In this document: positions 48,501 to 56,549 of the stretch, piece by piece
How the letters are laid out: every line of letters begins with the position of its first letter
Position numbering within the stretch: position 1 is the stretch's first letter
Assembly (NCBI RefSeq): GCF_014641855.1
Contig: NZ_BMII01000006.1
Location: forward strand, 1-64,000
Source of the DNA: Shewanella inventionis
GTDB lineage: Bacteria; Pseudomonadota; Gammaproteobacteria; Enterobacterales; Shewanellaceae
Length of the DNA stretch: 64,000 bases
Direction: 5' to 3'
Program-made: the position numbers and the translations under genes
The notes under the pieces: model-generated
Seen by the model: the letters and a program-made list of their open reading frames with translations, nothing else
What the model was told of the DNA's origin: nothing
The model's database searches: none

Positions 48501-49461
48501 AGGTGGTTTAGTGGCTCAAGGCCGAGATCTAGAAACGCTAAAAGGGCAGTTACAAGGCGTTGTAGCCAAAGCTATTCGTAAAGTGGCAGACAAAGGCATT
48601 GAACAGGAGGCCATCACCAGCTGGACATTTGGTGATTTACCGGTTCAATACCAGCAGCGTAAAGGCAACTACGAAGTTAAAGCCTACCCGGCCCTTATTG
48701 ACAATAAAACGGATGTGTCGATTAAGCTTTTTGATGACGAGCACGAAGCTAAGCGTCATCATCGAGTGGGCTTACGCAGGTTGTTGCTAATCAATATTCC
48801 GTCGCCCGTTAAGCATTTACAACAAGCGTTACCCAATAAAGCCAAATTGGCCATGTACTTTAACCCGTTTGGGCAGGTACAAATATTAATTGAAGATATT
48901 ATCAATGCGGCTGTGCAGCAGTTACTTGATCAAAAGCAATTAGATATACGCAACGAGGCACAGTTTGAACAGGCTAAAGATTGGGTTCGTCAGGAGCTTA
49001 ATCCTACCGCTGAGCACATTGCATTACATGTTGAGCAAGTTTTAACCATTTACCAGCGAATTAAAAAACGTTTAAAAGGTAAAATCAGTTTAGATATTGC
49101 ATTTGCAATGAGTGATATTCAAACCCAGTTAGACAGCTTGGTGTACAAAGGATTTGTGGAAGATTGCGGCTGGCAGCGATTACCTGATGTTGCCCGTTAC
49201 CTTAAAGCAATCGAAAACAGGTTAGAAAAACTGCCCGTTGATCCCACTCGTGACCGTCTACATATGCACAGTATTAGTAAGGTGCAAGAAGCGCTGACGG
49301 CACAACTGGCTAAAGTGCCTCGCTCTCAACCTGTGCCAGAGCTATTGGTTGAGGCCAGGTGGATGATTGAAGAATATCGAGTGTCGTGCTTTGCTCAAGT
49401 GTTAGGGACGGCCTATCCGATCTCTGAAAAACGGATCCTTAATCATATTAGTCAGGTTTAG
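45586..49461 (+). CDS. hrpA: ATP-dependent RNA helicase HrpA
   Basis: A 1291-residue DEAH-box helicase, close to E. coli HrpA (1300). GETGSGKTTQLPK (Walker A, about residue 99), DEAHERSLN (motif II), SATID, and QRQGRCGRVGPG (motif VI) are in order, followed by HA2, OB-fold and the long HrpA C-terminal domain (DUF3418). It rescues stalled ribosomes by acting on mRNA. The start is TTG at 45586 with AAGGGA eight bases before; no nearby ATG fits. Confidence 0.94.
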   Translation: MNSDLHPLSKAYLNLCYQTDAAKIRRRLFRINKEPESEKKSQTIAKLTEDAEKAYAKAQQRLQDRPVISYPDELPVSQKREDIASAIANNQVVIVAGETGSGKTTQLPKICLELGLGTRGLIGHTQPRRLAARSVANRVADELNSPLGDVVGFKVRFADAISENSYIKLMTDGILLAELTSDRYLNQYDAIIIDEAHERSLNIDFILGYLKQVLKKRPDLKVIITSATIDVDRFSKHFDNAPVIEVSGRTFAVETRYRPLVRDNDADLDVSDGIFAAVDELIAEGPGDILIFMNGEREIRDTADLLRKQQYRDTEILPLYARLSYGEQSKVFKNHIGRRIVLATNVAETSLTVPGIRYVIDPGTARISRYSYRTKVQRLPIEPISQASANQRQGRCGRVGPGICIRLYDEMDFIQRPEFTDPEILRTNLASVILQMLAIGLGDIAGFPFIQPPDQKHIRDGFLLLEELQAVKKQRGELVLTPLGKDLAKIPLDPRLARMVIESNKLGCLHETLVITSGLSIQDPRERPIDKKQAADECHRRYADKDSDFVSWIKLWDHVKDQKHELSASQFRKQCKDEYLAYLRVREWQDLYTQVKQAVHELKWRVSDNAASYEQLHKALLSGLLSHIGFKGENNEYLGARNRKFFVFPGSPLAKKGPKWIMAAELTETSRLFARCCAKIEPEWLESLASHLVKKNYLEPHFEAKAGSVVALENQVLYGLTIVNRRRVQYGPIDAVEAREIFIRSALAEGQLQTKEAFFVNNQKLLNDIESLEHKSRRRDILVDEQVLVDFYEPLVPAGIYNAPLFFAWWKKARQETPDLLDYSQALLMQRSADHISALDFPDVWHKANLALQVSYHFEPGNVDDGVSVHIPVALINQIDDSDFDWLVPGLREEKLVALIKSLPKNLRRNFVPAPDYARACYQAMKPFELPMIESMCKQLLRMSGVRITADDFDLTQLTEHLKMNFKIEDDKGGLVAQGRDLETLKGQLQGVVAKAIRKVADKGIEQEAITSWTFGDLPVQYQQRKGNYEVKAYPALIDNKTDVSIKLFDDEHEAKRHHRVGLRRLLLINIPSPVKHLQQALPNKAKLAMYFNPFGQVQILIEDIINAAVQQLLDQKQLDIRNEAQFEQAKDWVRQELNPTAEHIALHVEQVLTIYQRIKKRLKGKISLDIAFAMSDIQTQLDSLVYKGFVEDCGWQRLPDVARYLKAIENRLEKLPVDPTRDRLHMHSISKVQEALTAQLAKVPRSQPVPELLVEARWMIEEYRVSCFAQVLGTAYPISEKRILNHISQV

Positions 49462-49495
49462 TTTATGAGTTTGGTGAGTCTTTGAGCTCAGCCCT

Positions 49496-49522
49496 AAAAC
49501 CGATGCCATGCATCGGTTTTTT
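49496..49522 (+). terminator. hrpA terminator
   Basis: The arms aaaaccgatg and catcggtttt around a short loop are followed by T residues, 35 bases after the hrpA stop. Confidence 0.9.
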
Positions 49523-49644
49523 GTTTCAAGATGAAAGTCTTTCAGTTTTTTATCTGTAAAACACTGTTTTTTGCATTTTTAAGCCGATTTAACATTCAAA
49601 ACTGAAAGTTTTTTGTAATTCTCATTTTAAAGTACACTCAGTAT

Positions 49645-49653
49645 TGATATACT
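49645..49653 (+). promoter_or_regulatory. extended -10 promoter of a small-ORF unit
   Basis: TGATATACT matches an extended -10 (TGnTATAAT) with one mismatch. No good -35 is present at 17 bases, as extended -10 promoters allow. It precedes two small ORFs. Confidence 0.5.
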
Positions 49654-49696
49654 CCCCAACAAGAAGAAAGTGATTGTGCTTTTCTCTGTAAGGTAA

Positions 49697-49807
49697 ATGT
49701 CATCCCATCAGCATGCTGTGTTATTGGCGCTAAGTCACAAACAGTATGCTGTTGAAATAATAAGACAGGCCTCCCCCCTACAAAACGACCTAAAAAGATT
49801 GGAGTGA
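49697..49807 (+). CDS. small ORF, 36 residues, first of a possible pair
   Basis: The ATG is preceded by TAAGG, 3 bases away. It encodes 36 residues beginning MSSHQHAVLLALSHKQ, likely one amphipathic helix followed by a short charged tail. It has four His, two Lys, two Arg and no Cys. The stop TGA is 2 bases before the next ATG, and the last codons hold the ribosome site of the second ORF. I recognise no family. Confidence 0.4.
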   Translation: MSSHQHAVLLALSHKQYAVEIIRQASPLQNDLKRLE

Positions 49808-49809
49808 TT

Positions 49810-49890
49810 ATGGAAGTTCATGAATACGAAAATGCTTACTATCAAGTAAAAGATGACGTGTTAGAGTCTTTACCTTCTGACGAAGAGTAA
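49810..49890 (+). CDS. small acidic ORF, 26 residues, second of a possible pair
   Basis: GGAG lies 5 bases before the ATG. It encodes 26 residues, MEVHEYENAYYQVKDD then an acidic tail ending LPSDEE, with nine Asp/Glu and one Lys. It is closely coupled to the 36-residue ORF and followed by a strong palindromic terminator. I recognise no family; conservation across related species would settle whether it is a gene. Confidence 0.5.
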   Translation: MEVHEYENAYYQVKDDVLESLPSDEE

Positions 49891-49959
49891 GATGATTGAA
49901 CGAGCATATTGATGTGTCAGCAAGAAAGTGGCGACATTAAATACTCCGACACCGAAAAC

Positions 49960-49987
49960 AAAAATAGCAGCCTAGGCTGCTATTTTT
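49960..49987. terminator. palindromic terminator after the small-ORF pair
   Basis: A perfect 28-base palindrome, with arms aaaaatagcagcct and aggctgctattttt, ends in five T. It can work for both the small ORFs and the convergent lipoprotein gene. Confidence 0.88.
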
Positions 49988-50075
49988 ATTAGTGAAATAC
50001 TTAATTTTCTAAATTATACATTACTACTTTCAATAGTTGTGTGTGAATGGCGAAATGGATTAATGCCAATCAGCA

Positions 50076-50531
50076 CTAGCCTTCAATTCTGCCTTTTTCA
50101 GGTAAGATTTCTACAATGACCCATGTACTGCCTTTTTTATGGAGGCGTATTGTTCGATCGTCAACCCACTGTCTGCCGCCTTTCAAGCCTTCCATTTTGA
50201 CAACGACCGTGACGTCATCAGTAAACTTTCTGAAAAAGTCGATATCAATTTCATCAATCGACATCGTCACTTGTTTCATTGATAAGCCGAGAACATGACG
50301 TTGAACCGCTGAGGCAATGTGATAGTGATCCATGACTTCTTGAATATCTGGTGCAACAAATTGCTTTGCTTTTTCAACATCATTATCTACGTAGATAGCT
50401 TGAAAAAAACCAAGAGAAACTTGCTCAGGGCTGAGTTTAGGCTGTGCATTGGGGTCTGTTGACTGTTCACATGCACTCAAAAAAAAGACGAATAGTAGGG
50501 TAATTAATGTTATAGGTTTTATGGAAATCAT
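50076..50531 (-). CDS. small DUF4878-like lipoprotein
   Basis: A 151-residue predicted lipoprotein; lipobox LSAC, Cys21. After a Pro/Gln-rich linker, the region from about residue 35 has the helix-helix-strand order of NTF2-like/DUF4878 proteins (SPEQVSLGFFQAIYVDNDVEKAKQF, then strands ending GSTWVIVEILP). Function unknown. Single gene on the minus strand, ending against the small-ORF terminator. Confidence 0.7.
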   Translation of the reverse strand: MISIKPITLITLLFVFFLSACEQSTDPNAQPKLSPEQVSLGFFQAIYVDNDVEKAKQFVAPDIQEVMDHYHIASAVQRHVLGLSMKQVTMSIDEIDIDFFRKFTDDVTVVVKMEGLKGGRQWVDDRTIRLHKKGSTWVIVEILPEKGRIEG

Positions 50532-51615
50532 TAGTCGATAACTCTATATTTTTGAACGTTATTTTTACCCTGGGCCTGTATTGACCTTTCAAGGTTGTTT
50601 TTGCCGCCAATTATTGGCCATGACTCACTGCGAGGTCGAGATGTTGTCTTGTAGGTATTCTACATAAAAAGTCGATAACACTGTAAAATGGCCGAAAAGC
50701 CAGCCCAATGCAGGTTAACAATGTTTTACTCTTTGTTGAGCGATTCTATATTTAACAACTAGTGCTTGTAGGGCCAGTAGCAAAACTCTCTTCAATAAAC
50801 ATGCTTTTAACTTAAATAGCACTCAACCAGCAAAGATCAACAAACCCTAGTATCTCGATTTATGACTGGACTGACAAGCTCAGAAGTGGTTTTAAAACTT
50901 AGGCGTTTAAAAGCTGAGCAATGGCTAATTTCACTATCACTGTCTTATGCTCGTTTGTTGATATCACAAGTGTGGTTGTCGCATTGTGGTAAGTCGTTTG
51001 TTGAGAGGGGTGGCTGTGTTTATTACCACTGATTTGAGTCGGTATCATGATGTAAGGCCGCAATGAGGGCAAGCATGTTAATATTAGTGGTGCGTAAATT
51101 AAACAAACAAAAGCTAGATTTTGCGCAGTTAGTCACTATTTATGTGGGTTAGCGCCACATTTACTTGACGATTCAAACAACGCGTGTCATATATGAATAC
51201 ATCGTATATGAATACATTAGTGAATTAGATCATATTTGATCGTTAAACAAATACGCTAAGATTAACCTTGATGCTTGTCGTTGTAGTTTTATAACGAATA
51301 CAGGCGTCAAAAAAGTTAATGTTATCCACAGATTCTGTGGACAAGATTGTTGATGACTGTTAGTTGCGTTTGTAACGTCATGATAATATTGTTTTTTATT
51401 TTGTGGTTAAAAATGCCGCTTCTGTAGTTATGCCTCATTTATTCACCTATTAGCCTCAACTTTGCTTAAGTGTTAGTCAATCATGTTGAGCTTATCAATT
51501 GTTCAATATCTTACATTTAATTCTTAACGTTACAGTGATAACAAGGCCGCTGCTAATAGCGAAAGTGAATTGTTACTGTCTTGCTCTGCTGTGGAAGTGG
51601 TATTCATGACTCAAT
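50532..51615. other. long non-coding gap
   Basis: About 1.1 kb between the lipoprotein and pta holds no convincing gene. I see paired inverted DnaA boxes near 51322-51344, a 13-bp direct repeat (atatgaatacatc-type) at about 51190-51216, and two short frames: 56 codons at 50862-51032 without a ribosome site, and about 29 codons near 51065. It may hold an unannotated small RNA or decayed sequence. Confidence 0.6.
51322..51344. promoter_or_regulatory. pair of inverted DnaA boxes
   Basis: TTATCCACA (51322-51330) is an exact DnaA box. TGTGGACAA (51336-51344) is the reverse complement of TTGTCCACA, which fits the TTWTNCACA consensus. The two boxes face each other with a 5-base gap and also form a hairpin. 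Confidence 0.6.
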
Positions 51616-51648
51616 AAAAAAGCACTGATTAACCATCAGTGCTTTTTT
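51616..51648 (-). terminator. ackA-pta terminator
   Basis: The arms aaaaaagcactgat and atcagtgctttttt with a 5-base loop lie 23 bases after the pta stop on the minus strand. Confidence 0.92.
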
Positions 51649-51670
51649 GTAGTCAACTTGCTACTTATTA

Positions 51671-53818
51671 CTACTTATTGCTGTTTTGCGATGCTTGAAT
51701 CGCCGTTAATGCGATGGTGTAAACAATATCGTCTACCAAGGCGCCACGAGATAAGTCGTTAACCGGTTTAGCCATACCTTGTAGCATAGGGCCAATACTG
51801 ATCAAATCGGCACTTCGTTGTACCGCTTTGTAAGTTGTATTACCCGTGTTTAAATCTGGGAATACAAACACAGTCGCTTTACCTGCTACAGGGCTGTTAG
51901 GCGCTTTAGATTGTGCTACGTTTGGCATCACTGCCGCATCGTATTGCAATGGGCCATCAATCACTAAATCAGGGCGTTTTTCTTTTGCAATGCGAGTCGC
52001 TTCACGAACTTTATCCACATCAGAACCCGTGCCAGAGTTACCCGTTGAATAACTGATCATGGCAACGCGAGGTTCAATACCAAATGCTTTGGCTGATTCT
52101 GCAGATTGAATGGCGATGTCTGCCAATTGTTCTGCATTTGGATCTGGGTTGATTGCACAGTCGCCATAAACTAACACTTGATCAGGCATTAACATAAAGA
52201 AAATGGATGATACTAGGCTTGAGCCTGGTGCTGTTTTAATTAACTGTAGCGGTGGGCGAATGGTATGAGCGGTTGTGTTCACGGCGCCAGAGACGATACC
52301 GTCAACCTCATTTTGAGCTAACATCATAGTACCTAATACCATGTTGTCTTCGAGTTGTTCGCGGGCAACCACTTCGGTTAGGCCTTTGCTACGGCGAAGT
52401 TCAAGCATAGGTTCTACGTATTTTTCGCGTGCATTTTCTGGCTCGATAATTTCAATGCCGTCACCTAAAATCACATCTTGCTGCGACGCCACACGTAAAA
52501 TTTCTTCACGGTTACCAATTAACACACAACGTGCAATACCACGATCGGCACAAATCGAGGCCGCTTTTATGGTTCTAGGCTCTTCACCTTCAGGAAGTAC
52601 AATGGTTTTACGAGCTGCACGAGCAAGCTCGGTTAGTTTGTAACGGAATGCTGGAGGCGACAAACGGTGTTCACGAGGTGAGTCTTGAGTGACGCTCTCG
52701 ATCCAGGTTTGATCAATATGACTTGCTACGTATTCTTGCACTCGTTCAATTCGCACCGCATCGTCAACGGGCACTTCATGATCGAATCGTTGAATATTGA
52801 GCGATGTCTGCCAGGTGTTAGAGTCGATTAAAAATACTGGTAAGCCCGTTTCGAAGGCTTGCTCACATAATTTCATTACTTCTGGTTCAGGCTGATAGCC
52901 ACCCGTTAGCAATAGTGCACCGATTTTAACGCCATTCATGGCGGCTAAACAGGCTGAAACAATCACATCTGAACGATCGCCTGAAGTCACTAATAATGAA
53001 TTGGCTTTAAAGTGAGTCAACATGTTTGGAATGCTGCGTGCACAAAAGGTGACACGACGCATACGGCGAGTGTGCATTTCACCAGCGTTGATGATTTTAG
53101 CATTTAAATGTTTTGCTAAGTCAGAGGCTCTTGGTGAAATAAGCTCTAAATTATATGGCACACTACCTAAAATGCGCAGCGGACTCTTGCCCGGTAATTG
53201 AAACATACCAGAACTGTCGGTCACATTAGTTTGCTTGTCATCAAAGACGTCTGATAAGTCAGGACGCGTACGACCTTCTTCGTCAACGGGTGCACCAATT
53301 TTGTTGATAATGGCACCGATAAGACGCTTGTTTTTTTGCCCACCCCAAGAGTTGAACGCAATTTCTAGGCGGTTCATTAACCCATTAGGGGTGTCGACAC
53401 CCGGAGTGGCGATAAAGATAACATCGGCATCAAGTGCTTTTGCGATTTCATAGTTGATGTCGTCTGCAAAAGGGTGGCTACGAGTTGGCACTAACCCTTC
53501 AATCACTAGTGTTTCTGTGTTGCTTGCGCACTCTGCTGCACGAGCAATGATTTGCTCCATTAGCACGTCTTGTTGCTCAGATCGAATTAACGCTTCAGCA
53601 TGTTCCATGCTGTATGGTTCTAATGGATTGACGGTAGGCGATGTACTCAAAATGGTGGTTGAGCGTTCTGGACCTGTGTCACCTGAGCGAATTTGGGCAA
53701 TGGGTTTAAAAAATTGCACCTTAACGCCTTTGCGTTCTAGTGCCCTAACCATTCCTAAGCTAAGTGACGTTAAACCAACGCCCACGCCAATCGGAATTAG
53801 CATAATATTACGAGACAT
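51671..53818 (-). CDS. pta: phosphate acetyltransferase
   Basis: A 715-residue long-form Pta; E. coli Pta is 714. It has an N-terminal P-loop-like regulatory domain ([20 protein letters not shown]), a DRTGG-type middle domain and the C-terminal transferase (about 390-715) with [31 protein letters not shown] and [12 protein letters not shown]. It converts acetyl-CoA to acetyl phosphate. It lies 43 bases after ackA and forms an operon with it. Confidence 0.96.
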   Translation of the reverse strand: MSRNIMLIPIGVGVGLTSLSLGMVRALERKGVKVQFFKPIAQIRSGDTGPERSTTILSTSPTVNPLEPYSMEHAEALIRSEQQDVLMEQIIARAAECASNTETLVIEGLVPTRSHPFADDINYEIAKALDADVIFIATPGVDTPNGLMNRLEIAFNSWGGQKNKRLIGAIINKIGAPVDEEGRTRPDLSDVFDDKQTNVTDSSGMFQLPGKSPLRILGSVPYNLELISPRASDLAKHLNAKIINAGEMHTRRMRRVTFCARSIPNMLTHFKANSLLVTSGDRSDVIVSACLAAMNGVKIGALLLTGGYQPEPEVMKLCEQAFETGLPVFLIDSNTWQTSLNIQRFDHEVPVDDAVRIERVQEYVASHIDQTWIESVTQDSPREHRLSPPAFRYKLTELARAARKTIVLPEGEEPRTIKAASICADRGIARCVLIGNREEILRVASQQDVILGDGIEIIEPENAREKYVEPMLELRRSKGLTEVVAREQLEDNMVLGTMMLAQNEVDGIVSGAVNTTAHTIRPPLQLIKTAPGSSLVSSIFFMLMPDQVLVYGDCAINPDPNAEQLADIAIQSAESAKAFGIEPRVAMISYSTGNSGTGSDVDKVREATRIAKEKRPDLVIDGPLQYDAAVMPNVAQSKAPNSPVAGKATVFVFPDLNTGNTTYKAVQRSADLISIGPMLQGMAKPVNDLSRGALVDDIVYTIALTAIQASQNSNK

Positions 53819-53861
53819 GAAAACCTCTTAAACTTTGTTGTTCAATAAAACAGTATCGAAT

Positions 53862-55064
53862 TTATTTTGCTGCAATTAACTTGATTGCATCTTCGGCAAT
53901 AACCCATTCTTCATTGGTTGGGATAACCATTGCAACCGTGCTACCCGCTTTGGTAATCACACCTTGTTGGCCAAAGCGAGCGGCTTTGTTCAGTGTGTCG
54001 TCAACGTTAAAGTTAAAGATTTCAAGCAAGTTAAGCACTTTTTCACGGATGAGATCTGAGTTTTCACCGATGCCGCCAGTAAAAATAATCGCGTCTAAAC
54101 GGCCTAATGGCACTGTGTATGAAGCAATGTATTTGGCTAGGCGATAGCAAAAAATGTCTAATGCTAGTGTCGCGCCTTTATGGCCATCTTGGTAACCTTC
54201 TTCAATGCCACGGCAATCATTTGTTAGCTCAGAAATGCCTAATAAACCGCTTTGTTTGTTGAGCAGGTTATTCACTTCATCTAGGGTGTAACCCAATTGT
54301 TTAACTAAATGGAAAATAATTGACGGGTCTAAGTCACCACAACGCGTACCCATGACTAAACCTTCTAATGGAGTTAACCCCATTGATGTATCGACGCTTT
54401 TGCCACCTTTGATAGCCGTTACAGATGCGCCATTGCCTAAATGAGCACAAATCACATTGGTGTCTTTTATGTCTTTACCTAATACTTTTGCCGCTTCTCG
54501 GCTGACAAATAGGTGGCTAGTGCCGTGCATGCCATAACGACGGATACCGTGTTCGCGATACAATTTGTAAGGTAGAGCATAGACATAGGCTTTTTCTGGC
54601 ATGGTTTGATGAAATGCTGTATCAAACACCGCAACTTGTGGCAGGTCAGGAAAAGAGGCAATAGCAGCGCGAATACCAATTAAGTGCGCAGGATTGTGTA
54701 ATGGTGCAAGTGACGCGCAGTCTTCAATGCCTTGGATCACTTCAGGGGTGATAATCACAGAGCGAGTAAATTTTTCACCACCGTGTACGATACGATGACC
54801 AATGGCTTTAATTTGGGCGGCCAATTGCGGTTGTTGGGCTAAGATTTTATTAACGATAAATTCAACCGCTTCACGGTGTGCGGTGAACGCGCCAAGTTTG
54901 GCTTCGTTTTTACCACCATTAAATTTCCATTTAATGCGCGAATCTTCTAAACCAAAACATTCTGCAAGACCAGAAATTTGTTCATCGCCTGATTGAGCAT
55001 CAATGATGGCAAATTTTAATGATGAGCTACCGCAGTTGAGGACGAGTACTAATTTATCTGACAT
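53862..55064 (-). CDS. ackA: acetate kinase
   Basis: A 400-residue acetate kinase, the same length as in E. coli. [15 protein letters not shown] opens it; [20 protein letters not shown] and FTGGIGENS are the family blocks. It turns acetyl phosphate into acetate and ATP, the energy step after pyruvate formate-lyase. The frame opens at 55133, but the family start is [10 protein letters not shown] at 55064. It is divergent from yfbV, as in E. coli. Confidence 0.96.
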   Translation of the reverse strand: MSDKLVLVLNCGSSSLKFAIIDAQSGDEQISGLAECFGLEDSRIKWKFNGGKNEAKLGAFTAHREAVEFIVNKILAQQPQLAAQIKAIGHRIVHGGEKFTRSVIITPEVIQGIEDCASLAPLHNPAHLIGIRAAIASFPDLPQVAVFDTAFHQTMPEKAYVYALPYKLYREHGIRRYGMHGTSHLFVSREAAKVLGKDIKDTNVICAHLGNGASVTAIKGGKSVDTSMGLTPLEGLVMGTRCGDLDPSIIFHLVKQLGYTLDEVNNLLNKQSGLLGISELTNDCRGIEEGYQDGHKGATLALDIFCYRLAKYIASYTVPLGRLDAIIFTGGIGENSDLIREKVLNLLEIFNFNVDDTLNKAARFGQQGVITKAGSTVAMVIPTNEEWVIAEDAIKLIAAK

Positions 55065-55255
55065 GTTAACGCCTTTTAAGTCAATGAAGCTAAATGAAAT
55101 AATAAAATCCATTTTGTGTAACGTTGAATTCAATCGTTACCCTGGGTGTATCTCCACGAATTGTGTACGCTATAAACTAGTGTATTTAGAACAATTCTCT
55201 GTATTATGCTAATGTAAAACCCTTGTACTCAGTTGTTTAGGTACCTTGATTGAAC

Positions 55256-55693
55256 ATGAATGTAATAACGTTATTTATAGATGGTCGCCGTTATATGAAG
55301 ACCTGGCCTATGGTGCGACAATTGGGGTTATATTTCCCTGAATATCGTGTTGTCAAAGCCACACAATTAGCCATCATTGTGATGCCAATTTTGGGTTTGT
55401 TTGCCGCAGTCAGTCAGCTTTATGTATTGGGCTGGGACTTTTTACCGCAAGCCATCACTGTATTACTATTTTTTATCAGCTTACCTATCCAAGGCTTGCT
55501 GTGGTTAGGATGGCGAGCGCGACATCCTTTGCCGTTGTCATTATTTGATTGGGGCAACCGGCTCAGTTCAACCTTGACTGAAATGGGCGTTGCTTGCCAA
55601 CCATTAAGCGCTAGAGCCTGTTATTTAGACATGGCTGCTATCTTAAAATTGGCCTTTGAACGTTTAGACCGAAGTTACTGGGAAGAATTATAA
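55256..55693 (+). CDS. yfbV: YfbV-family (UPF0208) membrane protein
   Basis: A 145-residue inner-membrane protein with two hydrophobic helices (about 38-60 and 66-90). FIDGRRYMKTWPMVRQLGLYFPE and the C-terminal AAILKLAFERLDRSYWEEL are family hallmarks. E. coli YfbV is 151 residues and has been linked to keeping the Ter macrodomain apart. An in-frame TTG at 55250 is an alternative start. The gene is divergent from ackA, the conserved position. Confidence 0.88.
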   Translation: MNVITLFIDGRRYMKTWPMVRQLGLYFPEYRVVKATQLAIIVMPILGLFAAVSQLYVLGWDFLPQAITVLLFFISLPIQGLLWLGWRARHPLPLSLFDWGNRLSSTLTEMGVACQPLSARACYLDMAAILKLAFERLDRSYWEEL

Positions 55694-55746
55694 TTCATCC
55701 TGTAATTAAACGGTCGCTAATTTACCTTAAAAGACCATAATCTAGT

Positions 55747-56484
55747 TTAATATGTTGCTTTTATGCCTCTTTCTAAAAAAACATGTTGCAGTTGTTGCAA
55801 AGTCTTTTCACTCGGTGCATGAACATTCGCCAATGCATATTCTTCACCAAAGGCTTGCCACTTGTGCTCCCCAAGGGCGTGATAAGGGAGTAATTCTACT
55901 TTTTCAACATTTTGCATAGGTTTAATAAATTCAGCTAATTCAATCGCCGACTCAACATCTTCTGTAAATCCAGCCACTACCACGTAGCGTATCCAGGTTT
56001 TAATACCGCGTTTGGCAAGGTATTGAGCGAATTGCAAGGTACGATGATTACTGACTTTGGTTAAATCGATGTGTTTGGCATCATTCATTTGTTTGATATC
56101 AAGTAGCACCAGGTCAGTATTGTCGAGCAGCTCGTCAATGACGGGTTCATATTTACGAACAAAACCATTGGTATCTAAACAAGTATGAATGCCTTGCGCT
56201 TTACATGCTTTGAACAATTCACTGACAAATTGTGCTTGGAGTATTGCTTCACCACCGCTGGCGGTGATACCGCCACCACTGGCATCGAGAAACGGCTGAT
56301 AAGCAATCACCTGAGCCATAATCTCTTCAACCGACATAAGCTTTCCACCCTCTAGATCCCATGTGTCACGGTTATGGCAATATTGGCAGCGCATCAGGCA
56401 GCCTTGCATAAATGTGATATAGCGGATACCGGGTCCATCAACTGTACCAAATGATTCCACTGAATGTATGCGACCTAACGTCAT
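55747..56484 (-). CDS. pflA: pyruvate formate-lyase activating enzyme
   Basis: A 245-residue radical-SAM protein; E. coli PflA is 246. The 4Fe-4S ligands are C29, C33 and C36 in CLMRCQYC, and ASGGEAILQ holds the SAM-binding GGE. It makes the glycyl radical on PflB under anoxic conditions. It follows pflB on the minus strand, but an intrinsic terminator lies between them, so it is probably expressed at a lower level by read-through. AAGGA precedes the ATG. Confidence 0.95.
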   Translation of the reverse strand: MTLGRIHSVESFGTVDGPGIRYITFMQGCLMRCQYCHNRDTWDLEGGKLMSVEEIMAQVIAYQPFLDASGGGITASGGEAILQAQFVSELFKACKAQGIHTCLDTNGFVRKYEPVIDELLDNTDLVLLDIKQMNDAKHIDLTKVSNHRTLQFAQYLAKRGIKTWIRYVVVAGFTEDVESAIELAEFIKPMQNVEKVELLPYHALGEHKWQAFGEEYALANVHAPSEKTLQQLQHVFLERGIKATY

Positions 56485-56502
56485 TGGGGTTCCTTAATGT
56501 CG

Positions 56503-56535
56503 AAAAAAAGGCTGTATCGAAATGTCGATACAGCC
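56503..56535 (-). terminator. intrinsic terminator between pflB and pflA
   Basis: An 11-bp perfect stem (56510-56520 with 56525-56535) with a 4-base loop is followed on the minus strand by seven T. It lies 15 bases past the pflB stop. Confidence 0.9.
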
Positions 56536-56549
56536 CATTTTAGCAGAGA

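Noticed and set aside
50862..51032. 56-codon open frame in the long gap before pta
   Set aside because: No ribosome binding site before the ATG and no recognisable sequence; not strong enough to call a gene.
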